Below, piece after piece: positions 26,173 through 34,646 of a stretch of 64,000 bases of DNA (positions are counted from its first letter, which is position 1; every line of letters starts with the position of its first letter). A program made the translations under genes and the position numbers. The notes beneath the pieces were generated by a model that was given only the letters and a program-made list of their open reading frames with translations, had not been told where the DNA came from and ran no database searches. Origin of the DNA: Metabacillus idriensis (GTDB lineage: Bacteria > Bacillota > Bacilli > Bacillales > Bacillaceae); contig NZ_WKKF01000001.1 of assembly GCF_009674765.1 (NCBI RefSeq), positions 124,001-188,000 on the forward strand. Direction: 5' to 3'.

Positions 26173-28188
26173 TGGAAGGAATCGCTCTAAATAGTTTAAG
26201 CCGGTTTCAGTTATCCTTGTGCCTCCGCGTCCTTTGCGTTTGATAATCATTCCTTTTTCCTCAAGGTCATCCAAACGCCTTCTCACCTGCTGCGGAGACA
26301 TTGGCAGCGGGATGCTCCGTTCTTTTGTTTTTTCTGAAATATAGTCCCTGCTTGCAGCTTTTCCTGAATTATTGCATTCTTTTACAATCTGCAGGATTGT
26401 GTCATGTTCTGTTTGTTCAAGCATGTTTTGATGAGACGGTTCTGTCTCCAGAGCTGCTGAAAAAGAATGAGGGAGATCTTTTATTGTCAGGATGGCCCCT
26501 TCACAAACCGTAATCATGTAATCCACTGTATTTTTAAGCTCTCTGATGTTGCCGTTCCATTCAGCTGCTGTCAGCTTTTCCATCAGTATAGGATCGACCT
26601 TCAGCCATTTTCCATTCTTCGTAATAAAGTGGTGAGTCAGGAGCGGAATATCTTCTTTCCTTTGATTTAAAGAAGGGATGGAAAGATTCAGCACGTTTAA
26701 ACGGTGAAACAAATCATTTCTGAATGTTTGAGTTTTCATTTGTTCCTCAATTCTTTTATTTGTTGCTGAAATAATCCTTACGTTGATCGGAATAATTTTG
26801 GTTCCTCCGATTCTTCTAATTTCCTTTTCCTGAAGAACCCTAAGCAGCCTGGACTGCATGGAGAGGCTGATATCTCCAATTTCATCAAGGAAAATGGTGC
26901 CGTTATCTGCAAGTTCAAACAATCCCTTCTTGCCGCCGCGCTGTGCTCCAGTAAAAGTTCCCTCTTCATATCCGAAAAGCTCGCTTTCAAGCAGGCTTTC
27001 TGACAGGGCACTGCAATTCACCGGCAAAAATGGGCCGTTCTTTCTCATGGAATGCCGGTGGATCGCATGGGCAAATAATTCTTTGCCGATTCCTGATTCT
27101 CCCTGAATTAAAATCGGGTGTTCAGATAATGCAAGCTTCTTTGCAATTTGTTTAAGCTTCTTCATTTTTGAGTTTTCACAAATGATGTCATCGAAGCTGT
27201 ATTTAGCATAAAATCCTTTTTCCTTTAGCTTTCGCTGTGCTGTTTTTTCAATTTCAAAGGCTTGGCGCACACTTTTAAAAACAGCAACAGTTGTTTGTTC
27301 TCCTGTCATTGAGTAGCGGAATACGACGACATCCACCCCGTGAATGGTGAATAAATGACTTTCTTCCGATCCTTCCATAATAAATTCCACAACTTCTTTT
27401 TCAAAACTGGCAGTCTGGATGGGGAAATTCATTATTTCTGCTGATTTTACTTGAAAAAGCGCTTCAAGTTTTTCATTAAAAACGGTAATCTCATTTCTTT
27501 CATTCATGGCTAAAATTCCATCGTCCACTGTGTTAACTACATTCTGAATGTGCTGATAGACCTCTTTTGTCTGCTTTTCGGCAAGCATCAGTTTCTGCTG
27601 AAGCAGGATGATGCTGCGGATGTACCTTTCGGAGATCTGCAGTGTGGCATTCTCAGGCAGGCTGCAGTAATCAGCTATTTTCAGGATAGTGGTCATATCA
27701 AAGAGGCGGACGCCAATATCCAATATAAGCGGAACATATGAAGGGACAAGCTCGATTTCACCGGGTGAAACTGCAGCATCTATATTTTCTTGATAAGAGT
27801 GATTTTTCTTGAACGGAATAAAACGGACGTGGTTAATTCCCAGCTGATAAAGGGACTGAATCAGCTCCATCGTGACGTTGTATTCATCATTTACTACAAG
27901 CACGTTTGAACCCGCCGGAAGGTTCAGCAGCTTGTCTAAGTATTCGTGATGAACAGTCCTCTGGCCGGTTATTAGTACTTTTGCATCTATATTCTTTAAA
28001 TGACTTAGTTCTTCTTTAAGGGATTCTGAGGAATAGAGAATAATGTCTGCCTTAAGGTCAGTCGGAAGACCATCATCTACAGCATAGCTCTTAATGGAAA
28101 GATAATCTCCCAATAGCTGGTTGAGTTGGGTATGAAGCGTTTTTTTTGTTTTTATACCGCCTGTCAGGAGAATAATGGAAGGTTTCAT
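26170..28188 (-). CDS. Sigma-54-dependent activator with winged-helix C-terminus
   Basis: A 672-residue enhancer-binding protein. N-terminal receiver-like/PrpR-N-type region (1-190), a PAS-like segment (about 205-310: VNTVDDGILAMNERNEITVFNEKLEALF), then the AAA+ domain: Walker A GESGIGKE near residue 361, sigma-54-contact loop GTFTGA, Walker B GTIFLDEIGD and WNGNIRELKN. Instead of the usual Fis-type helix-turn-helix, the C-terminus (from about 585) looks like a winged helix: SPQQVRRRLDDLEEKGMIIK followed by KGRGGTRITETGLNYLERF. Divergent from the YfcC-iadA-S51 operon, whose promoter is a near-perfect sigma-L site, so it is the probable activator. The signal is unknown. Confidence 0.92.
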   Translation of the reverse strand: MKPSIILLTGGIKTKKTLHTQLNQLLGDYLSIKSYAVDDGLPTDLKADIILYSSESLKEELSHLKNIDAKVLITGQRTVHHEYLDKLLNLPAGSNVLVVNDEYNVTMELIQSLYQLGINHVRFIPFKKNHSYQENIDAAVSPGEIELVPSYVPLILDIGVRLFDMTTILKIADYCSLPENATLQISERYIRSIILLQQKLMLAEKQTKEVYQHIQNVVNTVDDGILAMNERNEITVFNEKLEALFQVKSAEIMNFPIQTASFEKEVVEFIMEGSEESHLFTIHGVDVVVFRYSMTGEQTTVAVFKSVRQAFEIEKTAQRKLKEKGFYAKYSFDDIICENSKMKKLKQIAKKLALSEHPILIQGESGIGKELFAHAIHRHSMRKNGPFLPVNCSALSESLLESELFGYEEGTFTGAQRGGKKGLFELADNGTIFLDEIGDISLSMQSRLLRVLQEKEIRRIGGTKIIPINVRIISATNKRIEEQMKTQTFRNDLFHRLNVLNLSIPSLNQRKEDIPLLTHHFITKNGKWLKVDPILMEKLTAAEWNGNIRELKNTVDYMITVCEGAILTIKDLPHSFSAALETEPSHQNMLEQTEHDTILQIVKECNNSGKAASRDYISEKTKERSIPLPMSPQQVRRRLDDLEEKGMIIKRKGRGGTRITETGLNYLERFLP

Positions 28189-28199
28189 TTTCTCACTCC

Positions 28200-28253
28200 T
28201 TTTGGTTCTATTGGTTATATAATATCATAAAAATAAACCAATTTAGACCAAAA
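28200..28253. promoter_or_regulatory. Candidate activator binding site (UAS), large inverted repeat
   Basis: Left arm TTTTGGTTCTATTGGTT (28200-28216) and right arm AACCAATTTAGACCAAAA (28236-28253) are inverse copies with one extra base and one change, separated by 19 AT-rich bp. Only inverted repeat of this quality between activator and promoter. Also within about 15 bp of the activator start, so autoregulation is likely. Confidence 0.6.
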
Positions 28254-28381
28254 AGACAATGATTATTAGAAATTTTAGATAATAATACTTTATGCAATAT
28301 GATGAATATTAGAGTTGGGTCAATTTTATTTTTGGACTATACTTACTAAAGGACAAGCTGTGAGGTGGACGATATAAAATA

Positions 28382-28602
28382 AGGCTGTTTTCGCATAAAT
28401 TGTTGTTTTTCATGATAAATGTTGTCCGTTCCTTTCCGCTCCAGGAACTTGCTTTCCGCGGGGAGCATGGGAGCCTCCTCGGCTTTGCCTGTGGGGTCTC
28501 CCATTTTGCTCTATATCCCGCAGGAGTCAAGTTCCTTCCGCTGCAATCCACTCATGTTTTTATCATTTAGTCTAATAGCAACAATATTTACGAAAAGAGC
28601 CT
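28382..28602 (+). repeat. MITE-like element, copy C
   Basis: A 221-bp element with terminal inverted repeats: AGGCTGTTTTCGCATAAATT at the left, and the right end reads AGGCTCTTTTCGTAAATATT on the other strand, with GTTG following in both. Perfect 6-bp flanking repeats AAAATA (28376-28381, 28603-28608). It lies between the candidate UAS and the sigma-L promoter. Full-length relative of copy B (16473); copy A (8297) is shorter. Confidence 0.85.
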
Positions 28603-28630
28603 AAAATAAAAAAGCCCCTCTCATTTCATG

Positions 28631-28648
28631 TTGGCACAAAAATTGCAT
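28631..28648 (+). promoter_or_regulatory. Sigma-54 (SigL) promoter of the cyanophycin/beta-aspartyl operon
   Basis: TTGGCAC-AAAAA-TTGCAT with the invariant GG and GC separated by exactly 10 bp. Lies 98 bp before the YfcC-type transporter start. Confidence 0.9.
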
Positions 28649-28745
28649 TATATACTTGCAAATGACAATTTCCGAGAGGAGAGGCATTTCCAAGGGAGAT
28701 GTCGTTTGCTATCTAAAGAAAACATGAAGAAGGGGAGAAGAACTA

Positions 28746-30164
28746 ATGGCTCAAGCTGAAACAGCTTATCAACCAAAGGGGAAGGAAAAGAAAGAACGCA
28801 AGATTAATGTTTTTGCACTTTTACTCGGTGTATTGGTTGTTGCAACACTATTAACTTACGTATTGCCTGCAGGAGATTATGCAAGGGTAGAGGTTGACGG
28901 AAGAACAGAAATTGATCCGGATACGTTTCAGTCCGCTGAACAAACACCCGTCAGCCCGTTTGGAATGGTAAAAGCACTTCATACCGGAATGGTAGAAGCT
29001 GCAAACATTATCTTCTTTGTTTTGATCATCGGCGGATTTTTTGGAGTGTTAACGGCAACGGGTACGATTAACCTATTGATTACTACGCTTGCTAAGAGGC
29101 TTGCAACTCGTGAAAAACTTTTGATTCCTGCGATGATGCTGTTTTTTGCCATCGGAGGATCTCTTATGGGGATGGCAGAGGAAACACTTGCTTATATTCC
29201 ATTATTGATTCCGCTTGCGCTCGCATTGGGATTTGATGTGCTGACTGGTACGGCGATCGTCATTCTTGGGGCTGCGGCAGGTTTTACAACAGCTGTCATG
29301 AACCCATTTACAGTCGGGGTGGCACAGGGGATTGCTGAGCTTCCGATGTTCTCCGGCATGGGGTACAGACTTGTATTATTCGTCATTGTTTATGCAGTAT
29401 CGGTTATTTTTGTTTACCGTCATGCAATGAAAGTGAAGAAAGATCCATCAAAAGGCTTTTTCGGAAAATACAGCAGAGAAGAAGCGGATGTCCTGTTGAA
29501 TTCGAATGAAAAATTAGAGACAAAACATAAATTGATTTTAGGCGCCTTTTTGCTGAATTACGTAGTTCTTGCATTTGGAGTCATAAAATTTCAATGGTAT
29601 ATCACTGAGATTGCTGCTCTTTTTGTAGTATTAACGATTGTCATCGGAATCATCGGCAGACTTTCTGCAGATCAAATTGCCAAATCGTTTGTAGAAGGTT
29701 CCTCCCTGTTAATTGGCGGAGCACTCATTATCGGGGTATCGAGAGCGACGCTGGTCGTATTAAATGAAGGGCATATTATTGATCCTATGCTTTACGGAGT
29801 TTCAGGCGCACTTGAGAATATTCCTGCTTTTTGGAGTGTTATCGGAATGTACAATTTCCAGGCTATTATCCATTTTATCCTTGCTTCAGGAAGCGGACAT
29901 GCGATGCTGACAATGCCAATCATGACGCCTCTTGCAGATTTGCTTGATATTACTCGTCAAACAGCTGTCCTATCCTTCTCATTTGCAGATGGAATCGGAA
30001 ACATCATCTTCCCGACAGCAGGTACACTAATGGCCGGTCTTGCAATCGCGGGTATACCTTGGACGAAGTGGGCTAAATGGGTGCTGCCGCTTGTTTTCAT
30101 TCAATATCTCATCGGACTTGCAGCAGTTGTTATTGCTCACTTGATGAATTACGGGCCGTTTTAA
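28746..30164 (+). CDS. YfcC/DcuC-family membrane transporter
   Basis: A 472-residue carrier with about 12 helices from the YfcC family (ion transporter superfamily, related to DcuC and basic amino-acid antiporters). Characteristic: TYVLPAGDYARVEVDGR after helix 1, GTINLLITTLAKRL, IGGSLMGMAEETLAYIPLLI with the family's Glu, TTAVMNPFTVGVAQGIAELP, and SGSGHAMLTMPIMTPLADL. ATG 28746 follows GGGGAG. First gene behind the sigma-L promoter; next is an isoaspartyl dipeptidase, so import of beta-aspartyl dipeptides (such as beta-Asp-Arg) or of a product amino acid is the likely job. Substrate inferred from context only. Confidence 0.9.
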   Translation: MAQAETAYQPKGKEKKERKINVFALLLGVLVVATLLTYVLPAGDYARVEVDGRTEIDPDTFQSAEQTPVSPFGMVKALHTGMVEAANIIFFVLIIGGFFGVLTATGTINLLITTLAKRLATREKLLIPAMMLFFAIGGSLMGMAEETLAYIPLLIPLALALGFDVLTGTAIVILGAAAGFTTAVMNPFTVGVAQGIAELPMFSGMGYRLVLFVIVYAVSVIFVYRHAMKVKKDPSKGFFGKYSREEADVLLNSNEKLETKHKLILGAFLLNYVVLAFGVIKFQWYITEIAALFVVLTIVIGIIGRLSADQIAKSFVEGSSLLIGGALIIGVSRATLVVLNEGHIIDPMLYGVSGALENIPAFWSVIGMYNFQAIIHFILASGSGHAMLTMPIMTPLADLLDITRQTAVLSFSFADGIGNIIFPTAGTLMAGLAIAGIPWTKWAKWVLPLVFIQYLIGLAAVVIAHLMNYGPF

Positions 30165-30202
30165 AAGACTGGTCATCATAGATAAACACAGGAGGTCAAA
30201 CA

Positions 30203-31378
30203 TTGCTTACTCTTATAAAAAATACAGAAGTATACGCGCCTCATTATTTAGGCAAAAAGGACGTGCTCCTTACAGCAGATAAAATCGGCTATATCAAAGA
30301 CCGCATTGATTTGGATGCGGCATCACTTGATGTGCTGGTGATCGACGGAACAGGCAAGCTTTTAGTGCCGGGTTTTATTGATGCTCATGTTCACCTGATT
30401 GGCGGCGGAGGCGAAGGCGGTTTTAAAACACGCACCCCTGAGCTGAATTTAACGGATGCTACAACTGCCGGGATTACTACCGTTATAGGAGTACTCGGAA
30501 CGGACGGAACAACAAGAAGAATTGAGAGTCTGCTTGCAAAAGCACATGCACTTGATGAAGAAGGCATCACAGCTTATCTTCACACAGGGTCTTACCAGAT
30601 TCCGGTGAAAACACTGACCGGTAAAATTGAAGAGGATCTGATATTTATTGACAAGATCATCGGTGTTGGAGAGATTGCGATCTCTGATCATCGTTCATCT
30701 GAACCGACGTTTGAAGAGCTGGCCAAAATTGCAGCTGCCGCCAGAAATGGCGGTTTGATTACCGGGAAAGCCGGAGTGCTTGAAATTCATGTCGGAGATA
30801 GTGACCGCAAACTTGATCTTTTATTTGAAATCGCAGAAAAAACGGACATCCCTATCCATCACTTCCATCCGACCCATATTAACCGAAACGCTGAGCTGTT
30901 TGAAGAGGGAATCAAATATGCGGAACTTGGCGGTTATGTAGATTTGACCACAAGCACCATTCCTCAATTTCTCGAGGAGGGCGAAGTAAAGTGCAGCAGA
31001 GGCTTGCGCCTGATGCTTGAAAGGGGGATTCCAGCTGCACAAATTACGTTTTCATCTGACGGTCAGGCAAGCCTTCCATATTTTAATTCAGACGGTGATT
31101 TTGCAGGGCTTCAAGTTGGGAAAGTATCTTCCCTTTTTGAAGAGGTCCGTTCATCTGTTCTTAATGAGGTAGTTTCTCTCGAGGCTGCTCTTCAAGTCAT
31201 TACATCGAATCCAGCCCGCATATTAAAGTTGAAGAAAAAAGGGGAAATCCGTGCAGAAAACGATGCGGACCTCGTCATGCTTGATAAAGAAACACTCGAA
31301 ATTGACACAGTTATCGCAAAGGGAAAAGTAATGGTTGAAGGAGGGGTCCCAACTATCAAGGGAACCTTTGAAGCATAA
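30203..31378 (+). CDS. iadA: Isoaspartyl dipeptidase
   Basis: A 391-residue binuclear-zinc amidohydrolase that cleaves beta-aspartyl dipeptides. Length equals the E. coli enzyme (390). Metal ligands are seen in GFIDAHVHLIGGGGEGGF, GEIAISDHRSS, VLEIHVGDS, HHFHPTHINRN and the final Asp in TFSSDGQASLPYFNSDGDF; the EGG-type substrate loop is kept. Cytosolic. TTG 30203 is set by AGGAGGTC. In cyanophycin degraders IadA-type enzymes split the beta-Asp-Arg produced by cyanophycinase, and here a secreted S51 protein follows 55 bp downstream. A repair/turnover role for isoaspartyl peptides is the alternative. Confidence 0.93.
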   Translation: MLTLIKNTEVYAPHYLGKKDVLLTADKIGYIKDRIDLDAASLDVLVIDGTGKLLVPGFIDAHVHLIGGGGEGGFKTRTPELNLTDATTAGITTVIGVLGTDGTTRRIESLLAKAHALDEEGITAYLHTGSYQIPVKTLTGKIEEDLIFIDKIIGVGEIAISDHRSSEPTFEELAKIAAAARNGGLITGKAGVLEIHVGDSDRKLDLLFEIAEKTDIPIHHFHPTHINRNAELFEEGIKYAELGGYVDLTTSTIPQFLEEGEVKCSRGLRLMLERGIPAAQITFSSDGQASLPYFNSDGDFAGLQVGKVSSLFEEVRSSVLNEVVSLEAALQVITSNPARILKLKKKGEIRAENDADLVMLDKETLEIDTVIAKGKVMVEGGVPTIKGTFEA

Positions 31379-31432
31379 ATGAATGTCAGTCTGCTTTAAC
31401 AAGAGAATATCTAATTTTGAGGGGGAATTGGA

Positions 31433-33958
31433 GTGAAGAAACCATTCAGTATGCTTGCGGCAGCCTGTCTGCTTGCATCAAGTTTCAGCATGCCTGCTTC
31501 TGCAGGAAGCAAGGAAGAAATTAAAGGCAGTCTTGTTATTGCAGGAGGGTCTTTGGGGAGCAGCAATCAAGCAGTCTACGAATCTTTTATTGACCGCGCA
31601 GGCGGAAAGGAAAATGCCAGAATCGGGATTATTCCTGCTGCGAGCGGAAAGCTGAAGTCTTCCAATGAGTTTAAAGCAGACCTCGTTAAATACGGAGTGA
31701 GAGCCGAAAATGTAGATATTCTTCCAATCTCAAATCATGATTTCAGTGATACTGATTTTGATGAGAGTAAGTGGAAAAACAACGTAAGTGAAAAAGAGAT
31801 CATCAATCAGATTGAAGACCTTTCCGCTGTCTGGTTCGTCGGCGGAGATCAGCTGAAAATTACGGACACTCTTTTTGATGAAAAAGGAAAAAATACAAAA
31901 GCGCTAGATGCGATCTGGGACATCTACAGGGATGGAGCTGTTCTGGGCGGGACAAGCGCCGGAGCTGCGATCATGAGTGACGTTATGATTACAGGAGGCG
32001 ACAGCCTTGGAGGGTTAAAAGGTGAATTCACAGAGGTGGATAAAGCACCTGCGAACAAAGAATATGCACCTGTTTACATTGAAAAAGGACTGGGTTTTTT
32101 CCAATACGGCATTGTGGATCAGCACTTCGATGAAAGAGCAAGACTGGGCCGACTGGCAGCAGCAGCTGTGAAATATGAAAAACAAAAAGAGAAATTTCAT
32201 TCATACGGAATTGATGAAGATACAGCCTTAATCGTTGACAATAAGGCGAAAACAGCGGAAATTGCAGGCCGCGGCGGTGTCACAGTTGTAGATGCCGGCA
32301 AGGCAAAACCTGCAAGCAAGAAGCTGCACCCAGTCAATAATGTCTCGATCAGCTTCTTATCTCCTGGTGACAAAATTGACTTGAAGACTAAAGCTATTTC
32401 GGTGAATCCGGACAAAGATGAAACAAAAGGCTACGAGTATTATTCGTTTAAACCGCTTGAAGCGACTGGAATTCTTACCTCTTACGGAAGACTCAAACCA
32501 TATCTTTCTTACTCGCTGATTGATAACTCGTCGACCAAATCAGTAAAAAGCTATTTATATGACAGCAAAGGAAAAGGCTTTGCATTAACGTTCAGTAAAA
32601 CAGATGAAACGAATGGTTACTGGGGATATCAGGATGGCCAAAAAGATGACTATTCAATCACAAACGTAAAAATGGATGTTACACCGGTTTCTATTAAGTT
32701 CAAAAAAGATGATAAGGCATTCAAAAACTATAAACCTTCTAATTTTGAAATTCCTGAAGAAACCGATCGCGGCGACATTAAAGGAAACCTTGTAATCGCA
32801 GGCGGTGCTCTTGGATCAACAAACGAAGCCGTATATAAAGCGTTTATAGACCTTGCTGAAGGAAAAACAGACGCGAAGTTTGGGATTGTTCCGGCAGCGA
32901 GCGGATCGTTGAACTCATCCAAAGCGTTTAAAAAAGATCTTGTGAAATACGGAGTTAAAGAAGAAAATATTCAGATCCTGCCGATTTCAACGACAAACTA
33001 CAAAGAGACTCCTGAAAACGATGCAGCAGAGTGGGAAAAGAACAAAAACAGCGAAGAAGCAGCTGCAAGCATAAAAGAGCTTGATGCCATCTGGTTTGTA
33101 GGCGGCGATCAGACGAAGATCACGAAAGCTCTTTTTAACTCAGATCAATCAGAATCCAAAGCCTTGACTGCGATCTGGGACATTTATAAAAACGGGGCAG
33201 TTCTCGGCGGAACAAGTGCCGGTGCAGCAATCATGAGCGATGTAATGCTTGCAGGCGGCGGCAGCCTTGATACTCTTGCAAAAGGCTTTACTGACACATA
33301 TGACGGCATGCAGCAGCAGGAAGGCGGATCAGGCTATCTTGAACGCGGACTTGGTTTCTTCCAATACGGCATCATCGATCAGCACTTTGACAACAAAGCC
33401 CGCCTTGGCAGACTGATTGCGACAGCCTATGAAAAAGGAGAAAACAATCAGCTTTCTTATGGAATAGATGAAGATACAGCCATGGTCGTGAACAATGCTG
33501 AAAAGAAAATTGAAGTAGTCGGCCGCGCAGGAGTGACAGTGGTTGACTTATCTAAAGTAAAAACAAATCCGAAAACACAGAGTGAGTATAAGAACATTCT
33601 TCTTTCAACAATTGCAGCGGGTGACTCCGTTGATCTTCAAACAAAACAATTCGACATCAGCGAACACAAAGTCAGTACAGTTGGCTACGAGTACGGAGAT
33701 TACAAAGCATCACCGCACTCAGGCGTTCTGACTGCTCACGGAACACTAAGCAAGTTCCTCTCCTATAACCTGATTGACAACAGTGGTGAAAAAGAAGTAA
33801 AAAGCTACGCTTTTGACCAAGGAAAAGGTGTCGAACTTACATTCAGAAAAACGAAAGAAACAGATGGATTCTGGGGCTATAAAGATGGCGGCAAAGATGA
33901 TTATTCAGTAGTTAATGCTGTTCTTGATATTACTCCTGTGTCTGTAAAAGTGAAGTGA
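31433..33958 (+). CDS. Secreted tandem-domain S51 peptidase (cyanophycinase-like)
   Basis: An 841-residue exported protein. GTG 31433 has GAGGGGG upstream. Sec signal 1-24 (ASA cleavage). Two full repeats follow: S51 domain 1 (about 30-300) and domain 2 (about 446-710), each trailed by a roughly 125-residue beta-rich module (SISFLSPGDKIDLKTK..., SYSLIDNSSTKSVKSYLYD). Both domains keep VWFVGGDQ/IWFVGGDQ, the nucleophile motif GGTSAGA (Ser175 and Ser595) and FFQYGIVDQHFDERARLGRL-type segments with the catalytic His. S51 members are cyanophycinase, aspartyl dipeptidase PepE and relatives; secretion and the iadA partner favour cyanophycinase. Duplication within one chain is unusual for the family, where known enzymes are usually single-domain dimers. 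Confidence 0.9.
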   Translation: MKKPFSMLAAACLLASSFSMPASAGSKEEIKGSLVIAGGSLGSSNQAVYESFIDRAGGKENARIGIIPAASGKLKSSNEFKADLVKYGVRAENVDILPISNHDFSDTDFDESKWKNNVSEKEIINQIEDLSAVWFVGGDQLKITDTLFDEKGKNTKALDAIWDIYRDGAVLGGTSAGAAIMSDVMITGGDSLGGLKGEFTEVDKAPANKEYAPVYIEKGLGFFQYGIVDQHFDERARLGRLAAAAVKYEKQKEKFHSYGIDEDTALIVDNKAKTAEIAGRGGVTVVDAGKAKPASKKLHPVNNVSISFLSPGDKIDLKTKAISVNPDKDETKGYEYYSFKPLEATGILTSYGRLKPYLSYSLIDNSSTKSVKSYLYDSKGKGFALTFSKTDETNGYWGYQDGQKDDYSITNVKMDVTPVSIKFKKDDKAFKNYKPSNFEIPEETDRGDIKGNLVIAGGALGSTNEAVYKAFIDLAEGKTDAKFGIVPAASGSLNSSKAFKKDLVKYGVKEENIQILPISTTNYKETPENDAAEWEKNKNSEEAAASIKELDAIWFVGGDQTKITKALFNSDQSESKALTAIWDIYKNGAVLGGTSAGAAIMSDVMLAGGGSLDTLAKGFTDTYDGMQQQEGGSGYLERGLGFFQYGIIDQHFDNKARLGRLIATAYEKGENNQLSYGIDEDTAMVVNNAEKKIEVVGRAGVTVVDLSKVKTNPKTQSEYKNILLSTIAAGDSVDLQTKQFDISEHKVSTVGYEYGDYKASPHSGVLTAHGTLSKFLSYNLIDNSGEKEVKSYAFDQGKGVELTFRKTKETDGFWGYKDGGKDDYSVVNAVLDITPVSVKVK

Positions 33959-33965
33959 GACCGGG

Positions 33966-33999
33966 GAACCAAGCCGAATGCGGTTTGGTTCTTTTTTTT
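33966..33999 (+). terminator. Terminator of the cyanophycinase operon
   Basis: GAACCAAGCCG-AAT-GCGGTTTGGTTC then TTTTTTTT. Confidence 0.9.
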
Positions 34000-34338
34000 A
34001 TGGCGGCTAACAAATCTTGACCAGGAAATGGAGCTCGCGAGTTCGAACGTGAATCCTGCGTTGGAAGGCGGTTTGGGCGAGTAAACTATTTTGTTGGTAG
34101 TTCAGAACTTGGACAAACAGGCGGTCTGCTTATCAAAGGTATTTTTGAAGATCGATCGATTTTTAGCTGGAAAAAGGATAATATTATGGGTTTTTTCCGA
34201 CTGGAGTATGGATCCTGCGAGTTGTGGGATATTCAGCAGATTATGTAATTTGTATATTGATTATTCCGAACTTTTCAATATCCATTGTCTGGTGGAACCA
34301 ATTCCTATATACTTCTTACTATTATTTAAACTTTTATA
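34000..34338. other. Noncoding spacer, nothing recognised
   Basis: About 340 bp between terminator and riboswitch. A 92-codon frame starting at 34091 runs into the riboswitch, has no ribosome site and Cys/Phe/Tyr-rich composition unlike a real protein, so I do not call it. The promoter of the riboswitch transcript should lie near 34260-34330 but I see no strong match. Confidence 0.5.
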
Positions 34339-34520
34339 TTCTTGTATAATTTCAGTCAAGATGGTCTGATCGTTTCTACCTGGCAGCCGCTAAAATGCCA
34401 GACTACAAGAAGGTATGAACAACAAAGATGAGAAGATGTGAATTGTGTGATATGCTAATCTTTGATTATCCTCTGAGGCTAATCTTTGAAAATCGTATTG
34501 AACAATGATTCCGCATGCAG
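34339..34520 (+). ncRNA. Purine riboswitch, guanine class
   Basis: Aptamer 34339-34411. P1 TTCTTGTA/TACAAGAA (8 bp), conserved TATAAT after P1, P2 closed by TCAG/CTGA with L2 containing ATGG, the invariant GTTTCTACC, and P3 CTGGCA/TGCCAG with L3 containing CCG; the L2 GG and L3 CC can form the kissing pairs. The J3/1 strand reads GACTAC, with C at the specificity position, so guanine/hypoxanthine rather than adenine. Bases 34408-34419 (AGAAGGTATGAA), including the 3' side of P1, are perfectly complementary to 34532-34543 in the 5' arm of the following terminator, giving a standard antiterminator: ligand off, terminator off. Confidence 0.92.
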
Positions 34521-34581
34521 GCTCTTATTCTTTCATACCTTCTGTCTTGCGGCTGAAGGTGTGAAAGAATAAGAGCTTTTT
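34521..34581 (+). terminator. Riboswitch-controlled intrinsic terminator
   Basis: A 22-bp stem (34521-34542 with 34555-34576, one G-U) and a 12-base loop, then TTTTT. The 5' arm contains TTCATACCTTCT, complementary to the P1 3' strand of the purine aptamer. Confidence 0.92.
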
Positions 34582-34646
34582 GATGATTATAAAAGAATGA
34601 ATGCCAGCTGATGTTTACATTCTTAACAGCCAGAGGAGAGAGACAG

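Noticed and set aside
34091-34369. 92-codon frame between the cyanophycinase terminator and the riboswitch
   Set aside because: No ribosome site, unusual composition, and its 3' part is the riboswitch aptamer.
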